Positions 57,490 through 64,000 of a stretch of DNA of 64,000 nucleotides are shown one piece after another. The position numbers were made by a program, and so were the translations under genes. The number at the start of each line of letters is the position of its first letter. The stretch's first letter is position 1. Source of the stretch: Rotaria sordida (Eukaryota > Rotifera > Eurotatoria > Philodinida > Philodinidae); assembly GCA_905250125.1 (NCBI GenBank), contig CAJNOL010000746.1:1-64000 (forward strand), in the 5' to 3' direction. Below the pieces are notes generated by a model. The model saw only the letters and a list, made by a program, of their open reading frames with translations, searched no databases and had not been told where the DNA came from.

Positions 57490-57675
57490 GCCACTATATG
57501 TGCAATATGTAATAGTCGAGTTTAAGTCTTTAGCGAGTAAGAGTGTAATGAAATTCCTCTACGCGCATAATGATTGAATTGAATACATAGGAAAAAAAAC
57601 ATAATTATTAAAAATGAATGAAAAGATGTTTCACCATCATAAAATGACTCATTTTATTATTTTTCATGATTAATT

Positions 57676-58551
57676 TTAAAAAATCACAACAATTATTAAT
57701 GTTAGAATAATAATTGAAAGAGAATAATTCGTCAATATCATGGATTTATTTAAAGTACAAGTATATGTCACCGGAAGTGTACTCGTACAAGGTGATACTT
57801 GTAGACATTTTGCATAACATGATGTACAAGTTTCATTTGTATTAAGTTCATATTCTATACAACCAGATCCACCACAACAATTACATTTACATCTTGTCCT
57901 TCCTTTGATTTCAGTTAAACATACACCATTAATTTGATTTAAATAAGTAGCTGTTGGACAAGTTGATAAATATTGATTTTGACATGCTTGTATACAAGCT
58001 GATGAAGAACATTCTGATGCTGAAGTTACACCCAGCAATAGATTTGATAAACAAGTATAACCTGATTGACAATATGAACATGAACATAAAGTACCTAACC
58101 AAGGAGTAATTGCTGTACTTGTTGTTGTTGTTGTCAGCGGACCCGTACATCTACCTTGTGTTTGTCCATTTTCATTTGATACACATTGTGTTGGATATTC
58201 CTCACGACATTTTACACTACATAAACTTACTTGACATACATATGCAGTAGTAAAACCGACAAATGTTGGTATACATGTAAAAAGGCCTGTATTACAACAA
58301 CTACATTCACAATTGAACAAAGTATAAACAGGCGATGAACATTGTGCAAATAACTGACCGTATGGATAATTTGCTGCACATTGTGGATAAGAACAACGAC
58401 ATTGTGTTAAGCATGTTTCTGTTGAACAATTTTGCACAGTAACCGTACCTACTATAGTAGGCTGACAATATTGACCAAGACAACATGAACATGAGCATCT
58501 ATTTTGAGCTTGAATACCTGTTACGAACAAAGCAATTAATAGTACATACAT
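57676..58551 (-). CDS. Secreted or GPI-anchored protein with four Cys-rich repeats
   Basis: 291 aa, single exon, with ATG at 58551. A signal peptide (MYVLLIALFVTGIQA) is followed by four repeats of about 50 residues. They begin RCSCSCCLGQYC, NCECSCCNTGLFTC, LCSCSYCQSGYTC and RCKCNCCGGSGC. Each continues with a hydrophobic 'vG.t' strand and a 'C....C...C' tail (for example TETCLTQCRCSYPQC, VSLCSVKCREEYPTQC). A Thr-rich linker (TTTTTSTA) separates repeats 2 and 3. The end is a short hydrophobic tail (SIIILTLIIVVIF) after a small-residue/Asn segment, suggesting a GPI anchor or membrane anchor. Cysteine spacing predicts several disulfides per repeat. The repeat does not match a family I know. It is probably a surface protein. 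Confidence 0.8.
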   Translation of the reverse strand: MYVLLIALFVTGIQAQNRCSCSCCLGQYCQPTIVGTVTVQNCSTETCLTQCRCSYPQCAANYPYGQLFAQCSSPVYTLFNCECSCCNTGLFTCIPTFVGFTTAYVCQVSLCSVKCREEYPTQCVSNENGQTQGRCTGPLTTTTTSTAITPWLGTLCSCSYCQSGYTCLSNLLLGVTSASECSSSACIQACQNQYLSTCPTATYLNQINGVCLTEIKGRTRCKCNCCGGSGCIEYELNTNETCTSCYAKCLQVSPCTSTLPVTYTCTLNKSMILTNYSLSIIILTLIIVVIF

Positions 58552-60681
58552 TCTCTATCGTCTGCAATGATCATATACTGATTCACAAATGACCATGTCA
58601 AATAAAAATAGTATAATAAAAAGAAAAAAAAGAATTGATATTTGCATGAAAGAAGGCCAACGGATAAATAATATTGAATTCAAGGTAATGTTATATTATC
58701 AATATGTTACGTGACAAATGTACAATAAAATGATTACGGTAAAAGTAGAAGTATACCATTAACAAAATATCAACTTTTATTGATTCTATGATTTTTAATC
58801 TATTCTATCATACACTTAAACAATATAATTGAGTGTCGTATTTTGAGAACGATCATTATTAGATCAGATATATTTTAGTAATCTTTTCATAAAATTATTC
58901 TTTATAAGTTTAATAAGATAAATGAAGCAAAAATCTAATTTTTTTTTTTGCGAATAAAATACAAGTATCATTATCATATTAAGAGTTTGTCAATAAACAA
59001 TGCACTAATTTTATTTCTCTTCTTGAATTTTCATAAGTCATAAATGCTAAGTGACAAAAAACTGAAGTGTTTAGTTTTATTAAGTCAATGTACATTCGTT
59101 CTATACTTTCATTATCACTTATATAAGCATATTAAGGGAAGTAGATACTTCTATCATTTAAAAAAGAGACAAACAAATGTCAAAGTCTAGTCATTTTTTG
59201 TATGAATATCTTTTGAAAGTTAAAACTTGATATTTTAGAATTCAAATGTACACTAACTACATGATAAAATTCGTCAGGTTGGTTCCGGAGCCGGTCGAGT
59301 CCGGATTCAAACATCTTGGACGCGGCGAGCTTTACTCGTCTGTGAAATGTGTAGGATGCACTAATCACCGAATACAAAAAAAAGCGGCAAAAAGTATCTC
59401 GTATCTTTGGGGTAACTATCCAATTTCGATTAGAAAATTCTATTAAGGGTGCCAAAGTGAGGTTTATCCGGAAACGAATCCGATGGGCGCATCGATACCA
59501 GTAGTCAGTGAAACACTGGTATACACATCTAAAAAAAGAGTATATTTCTATAGAGTTGGTGTCTCAATGTTGCCGCTAATGTAGATGTCAGTACAATCAA
59601 TACTCCAGTGGATTTTGTGTAGGTGACTCACTGTCAGTATTTACACCGACACTATACATTTCTAGTATGCACTATTATGTTATCAAGATTTTATGTATTG
59701 ATCTATTTTGGTGTTGACAAATCAATATTTCAATGTAATCAATTATATAAGAATAAGATTAATTGAATTTCTATATTAATTGTTGGAGTTGTTTTATTTT
59801 TTTAAATTAATTGCTAGATCTAAAAAGAAATTAATAAAGTGTCATTAATATATGAAATAAAAGTTGTTATTTCGACAAGATTGTTTAACATAGAGTCGCG
59901 TTGTCAGTTTTCTATCCTTAATCTTAAACTAAATTAAATACGTCATTTATTTAGTAAAAATAAAAGCGAATTATACATGCTCTATCCAAATCTATTCATT
60001 TCGGTATAATGAACATTAGATTTTAACTAAAATAAAAATCGTGAAAAGTGTACAATTTTATGTGTTAAAGTTTTCAACGAGTATATATTCGTTCCGAAAC
60101 TAGAATCTCCTACGAACGCGTAAAAATGTGTGCTTTTCACGATTTTATTTTCGTTAACATTTCGATGCGTTGTTTGTCTGACTGGATCTTTAACAAAGTC
60201 AATTCGCTCATCATGTAATTGTTGGATCCGATGAAGTGTTAAGCTCCAATGCTGTTGTAAATTTCTCATAAATTGTCGTTGCATCTACTCCCAAAATAGT
60301 GCTAATTTTAATATAATAGTAGTTAATTATATTCATTATTCATTTTTCAAAAAAGTTTTTTTTTTGTTCGAATTTAGTTTTATCTGAAAGAATATTAGAA
60401 CTCAATCCAAAATAAATTTATTATACATATATATATTATTCTAGACAAGATATAGTATTATTTATTCACGCAACAGATTCTAAAATGTTAACTGGTTTAT
60501 AAAATTGCCAAAAGTTTTGGTTAAATCTAAATAAAATAAGTGAACAATTAAAAAAATATTTAAAACTAACGATAGTATAGATGAATCTTCAGAAGTCGAT
60601 ATGGATCAAATAAAATAAAAAAACTGTAGTAAACTGACAGTTTTGTTTGCGGTTTGAGTCATGTGAATGATCATAGTTATT
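58552..60681. other. Intergenic; two weak coding-like traces
   Basis: A GC-richer stretch at about 59255-59500 and an exon-like minus frame at 60160-60284 (MQRQFMRNLQQHWSLTLHRI, ending near RQTTHRN before a GTTAAC donor-like site) are noted but not assigned. A short hairpin pairs atcgtgaaaagtgta (about 60038) with tgtgcttttcacgat (about 60130). Confidence 0.4.
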
Positions 60682-61203
60682 TTATTCAGGAGCTGTAGTA
60701 TCACCATCACCAATACTTTTTTCCATAAATATGACATCAATCCATCGATTAAATTTCCATCCACAAGATTTCATTATACCAACATGAGAAAAGCCGGCAG
60801 CACGATGTAATCTAATAGATCCTTCATTAGTTGAGTCACCAATACATGCAATCATTTTTCGAACACCAACTAATTCAGCTTCATGTAGTAGAGCATTTAA
60901 TAATTGACTACCGTAACCTTTACCACACATGTCTTTATCAAGATAAATCGTTAATTCCATTGAGAAACGATAACCAACACGTGGTTTAAACCAACTACAA
61001 TAAGCATATCCAATGATTGAATCTGCTACTTCTGCTACAAGATAAGGCATATTACTCTTAAGAACATCAGCACGTCGATTAGCCATTTCATCTATTGTAG
61101 GTGGTATAGTTTCAAATGTATATGTACTATACAATACATAGTAACTGTATATCGCAGTAATAGCTGGAATATCATCTTCACGACTAGGACGAATTGTTAA
61201 CAT
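60682..61203 (-). CDS. GNAT N-acetyltransferase, phosphinothricin/YwnH type
   Basis: 173 aa, intronless, ATG at 61203. The N-terminus IRPSREDDIPAITAIYSYYV, then TYTFETIPPT, is typical of this branch. IIGYAYCSWFKPRVGYRFSM precedes the acetyl-CoA loop DKDMCGKGYGSQLL (R/Q-x-x-G-x-G/A motif with Cys-Gly at the start). GVRKMIACIGDSTNEGSIRL and HRAAGFSHVGIMKSCGWKFN then lead to RWIDVIFMEK, the hallmark 'G.K...W.D...m...' end. The enzyme transfers acetyl from acetyl-CoA to an amine, in bacteria often phosphinothricin or methionine derivatives; the substrate here is unknown. Bacterial-like and intron-free, so horizontally acquired origin is likely (inference). Confidence 0.88.
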   Translation of the reverse strand: MLTIRPSREDDIPAITAIYSYYVLYSTYTFETIPPTIDEMANRRADVLKSNMPYLVAEVADSIIGYAYCSWFKPRVGYRFSMELTIYLDKDMCGKGYGSQLLNALLHEAELVGVRKMIACIGDSTNEGSIRLHRAAGFSHVGIMKSCGWKFNRWIDVIFMEKSIGDGDTTAPE

Positions 61204-63028
61204 AAAGATTGAAAATAGACGATGGAGGATGTTATATTATTTGATAAACAATGTGTGAAGATTGTTAACGTTTTTTTTAAAATTTTAATCGTTTCTTGTT
61301 ACACATAGAACAAAACACATTTAGTTTTATCTATTTGCACGTGCAAGATATTATAAAATCAAATAACGCATTTTGAATATTTGTATAAAGCGAGAAAAAG
61401 TAACCAAAAATATGTTGTTTGACATTTAAAAGAAATGTTTATAAAATGTAGAAATTTATTTGTTAATTATGTTTTTCTTTTAGAGTAAAACTAAAAAAAA
61501 GAAAGTATTGTTTGACATATTTATTTTACTATTTGCTTTCTAAATGTAGTTCACTAATGTCATCTTCATTTTGAGTAACATTTGATAGGAACAATATAGA
61601 GACTTGGGATTTTCACTATTCAAGAGAGAATACTATGGGTCATTAAAGTAAGTCGAAATCTGATTGGTCAACAAGTAACCAATCAGATGAGTTCTTGGTG
61701 AAGATTTTTCCATCAAATGTATGTGTAAAAAAATGAGTTTTACGTGGTAACAGTCAATGTGATTGGTATAGGCGATTTGAGCGCGCTTACAAAAGTAAGA
61801 AGACGTAATTTCGACTGTAATCTAACAATTGTTCAAGAGTTCTAAAGTACTCATACACTCAGATACAAAATAGTTTTAGGCAAAAAAGACTGCAATTCAC
61901 CGAACAGTTAATTTTCCAGTTGACCGTGGTTAACTGGCAACTTTCTACTGGGTTTGAACGACATAGGTATACTCTATTGAATAAAATAAATATACTCAAC
62001 TTGTTATTATTTATATATGGAATAACAATCTAAATATATCTCTGTTATTCAATAAAGTTCAAAATACAATTGTATTATATTAACAACAAACAAAGTTTTG
62101 TTTTTTGTTTTATACATTCATGATATGTTTTATTACAGAATTGCAAAACATTTTATTCCAATCTCAACTAAATTCTAAATTCATCTGACACATACTAAAA
62201 TTTTCATTTCATTTGATCGAATTGTAACAATTCTAAGAAGACAGACAGTCATGATAATGCACTCATCCAAAAATGATCTCTTACAACAGAGTAATTGAAA
62301 ACAGTCCACACTTCTCGAGATTTTGGAAGGTTTGTTCCTAGAAAGATTTATCATCACAACATTACGGTAACGTAATCATCGTTCTTCTTTTTCTACACTC
62401 TCTAAAACAGCACATTTTTTTAGCATTGACAACAATACTCGATGATCTATTGATGTCAAATTTCAAGGATACTACTGTTATTTCTATTTCTTTAGATGAT
62501 AAAGTAGTGTTCGAAATATGATAAAAGACAATGGGACTCTGTTTTCACCATTTTTGCACAAAAAAATGCTTCATTAATGCTAGCAACTGCTATTTATTGT
62601 CGTCGTTATTCAAAATAAATGACATCTATCGATAGCGAATATACGAGAATCTATAAAAAATTTTTGAATGAATAAGTTCAGTTGTCTCTTGTTCGAGAAA
62701 TATTGAAGAACTCTGAATAGAAATATCTTTATCATATTTATAGCTATCGAAATATAATATATGAGCCGTTTTTTTTTCGCCAACAAAACGTAGATGTCAT
62801 AAACCTTGATCAAAAATCTTTTGTTGATAACAACAATCGTATCAATGCTATGTAGAATAGAACGAAAAAAAAAACGTGTATTTGTGTTGCTTGCCCGAAT
62901 GTGGATTGATTGGTGGCCTATATTCTTATCTTTCGGTGTTTTTTTTTCTCTTTTTTTCATATTCTGACAAACAGTTTCAAACATATGCTCATTTTATACT
63001 AGTTGACCTTGATAAATTGACTATCATC
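61204..63028. other. Intergenic
   Basis: No gene supported. A short hairpin (ctgattggtcaacaagtaaccaatcag) lies near 61660-61690 and another palindrome near 61910-61950. A long minus frame at 62.6-63.0 kb is not coding-like. Confidence 0.5.
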
Positions 63029-64000
63029 ATGATGTTATTGTCCTTGTCGATAATATGTACTGTACTTTTTCCTTTTGTTATTTACTATTTGGTACCAATT
63101 TGGATAAAATATACTAAATTACGACGAGACTATCGTAATATACCATCTCTTCCTATTTCACGTATTCCATTCGTTGGTAATATACATCAATTTGATCAAC
63201 GACAACATGTCTTTTCTCGTCTTCTCATGCATATGGCAAGAGAATGTCAAAAAGAACAACAAAGAACAGGTTTATTTTGTCTCTGGTATTCACTTTGGCC
63301 GATGATTTTTGCATGTACAGGAGAAACCCTTGCAGTAAGAACATGCTACTAAATTTCTTTGTTAGCATTCTATCTCTCGACTTCAGACATTTATTAACAA
63401 TAGTAAACAATTGGTGAAGTCATTCGATTATACCTTTATGGAGCCTTGGCTAAAGACAGGTCTACTAACCAGGTATAGATGAAATGTTCAATCGATCCTA
63501 CATAATTTATTTTCCTTTTCCTAGTAACAATGCCAAATGGCGTACACGTCGTCGTCTCATAACACCATCGTTTCATAATACTCAACTGTTACATAATTTT
63601 ATGCTCATATTTAATGAACAATCATGCGTATTTGCTAAACGTCTTGAAGAATGCATTCGAAACGGGGAAGAAGTGAAGGCATACGATCTCTATCCATACA
63701 TATCGACATGTACACTCGATATTATTGCCGGTCAGTTCTATTGAATAGATTGAAACTATATTTCTTCATTGATATGAAATTCTAGAGGCGGCCATGGACA
63801 AACATGTTGAAGCTCAATCGAGCGGTGGAAAAAATGAATTCGTCGAAGCAACCGGACGGTATAATAAAATTATAAGATCATAATGCTACTTATAGTTTAT
63901 TTCTCTAAATCGAACTCCTTGCAATGATTGAACAACTATATATAGGATAAAAAGTCTTATAGATGATAAACATAAAAGAAATGATTCATTGAATAACATG
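63029..64000 (+). CDS. CYP4-like cytochrome P450, 3' partial
   Basis: ATG at 63029 (a second ATG follows directly). Exons: 63029-63334, 63387-63472, 63525-63730, 63786-63858 and 63946 to the window edge, joined by short introns in phase. The N-terminus is a membrane anchor (LLSLSIICTVLFPFVIYYLV) that places the enzyme on the ER. A basic and Pro-rich hinge follows (SLPISRIPFVGNIHQF). The CYP4-type block reads NNAKWRTRRRLITPSFHNT (helix C, with the WR.RRR heme-propionate contact), then IFNEQSCVFAKRLEE, YPYISTCTLDIIA and EAAMDKHVEAQ. The oxygen-binding helix I and heme-binding Cys are beyond the window. CYP4 enzymes are mostly fatty-acid omega-hydroxylases; the substrate here is not known. Confidence 0.9.

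Noticed and set aside
59180-59455. 91-codon minus and 66-codon plus frames in GC-richer DNA
   Set aside because: Opposing frames over the same stretch with no family motif or splice context; could be transposon debris.
62610-62984. 124-codon minus frame
   Set aside because: AT-driven Lys/Ile/Phe composition and overlap with the P450 upstream region; no motif.

Overview
The window looks like nuclear DNA of a bdelloid rotifer. It is AT-rich with spliced genes (introns often about 30-70 bp with GT-AG ends). Short tracts of a TGTGGG-type repeat, the telomeric repeat reported for bdelloids, are scattered through the left two thirds. Two single-exon genes resemble bacterial enzymes, and there are many short DNA transposons. 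Species cannot be told. A 10-N scaffold gap lies at 22834-22843.

Left part (1-9.4 kb): the 3' end of a membrane RING-H2 protein gene, a gene with a BTB-like N-terminus, several orphan or decayed coding pieces (including a possible Rh-type ammonium transporter first exon), and a tRNA-Glu-like gene beside a telomere-like inverted tract.

9.4-19.4 kb, minus strand: a many-exon TRPM2-like cation channel carrying a C-terminal NUDT9-homology (ADP-ribose binding) domain, with an unrecognised single-pass membrane protein upstream of it.

20-29 kb: transposon-rich. It holds a 760 bp foldback element, a piggyBac transposase relic, an apparently intact 1.3 kb mariner with perfect 28 bp inverted repeats and TA duplication, and a hAT/ZMYM-type transposase gene with two frameshifts that ends abruptly at a telomere-like tract.

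29-38.9 kb: a minus-strand ricin-B-type lectin exon and, about 2 kb upstream, a type II membrane / Thr-rich stalk exon pair that may be the same gene; an unrecognised three-exon gene; two foldback elements; a pseudogene with three stops; and an intact carboxymuconolactone decarboxylase-family gene.

39-44 kb: intergenic, with three further telomere-like tracts. 44.2-55.7 kb: a complete 20-exon F-BAR/SH3 gene resembling NOSTRIN, whose large introns hold foldback elements, a mariner-related MITE and two tandem-repeat arrays. 57.7-64 kb: a secreted or GPI-anchored protein of four Cys-rich repeats, an N-acetyltransferase of the phosphinothricin/YwnH type, and the 5' end of a CYP4-like cytochrome P450 running off the right edge.

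The genes do not form one pathway. The most unusual feature is that every paired telomere-like tract has the same internal order, a G-rich arm followed by a C-rich arm, the geometry of a telomere-to-telomere junction. Several tracts sit exactly where a gene fragment stops.
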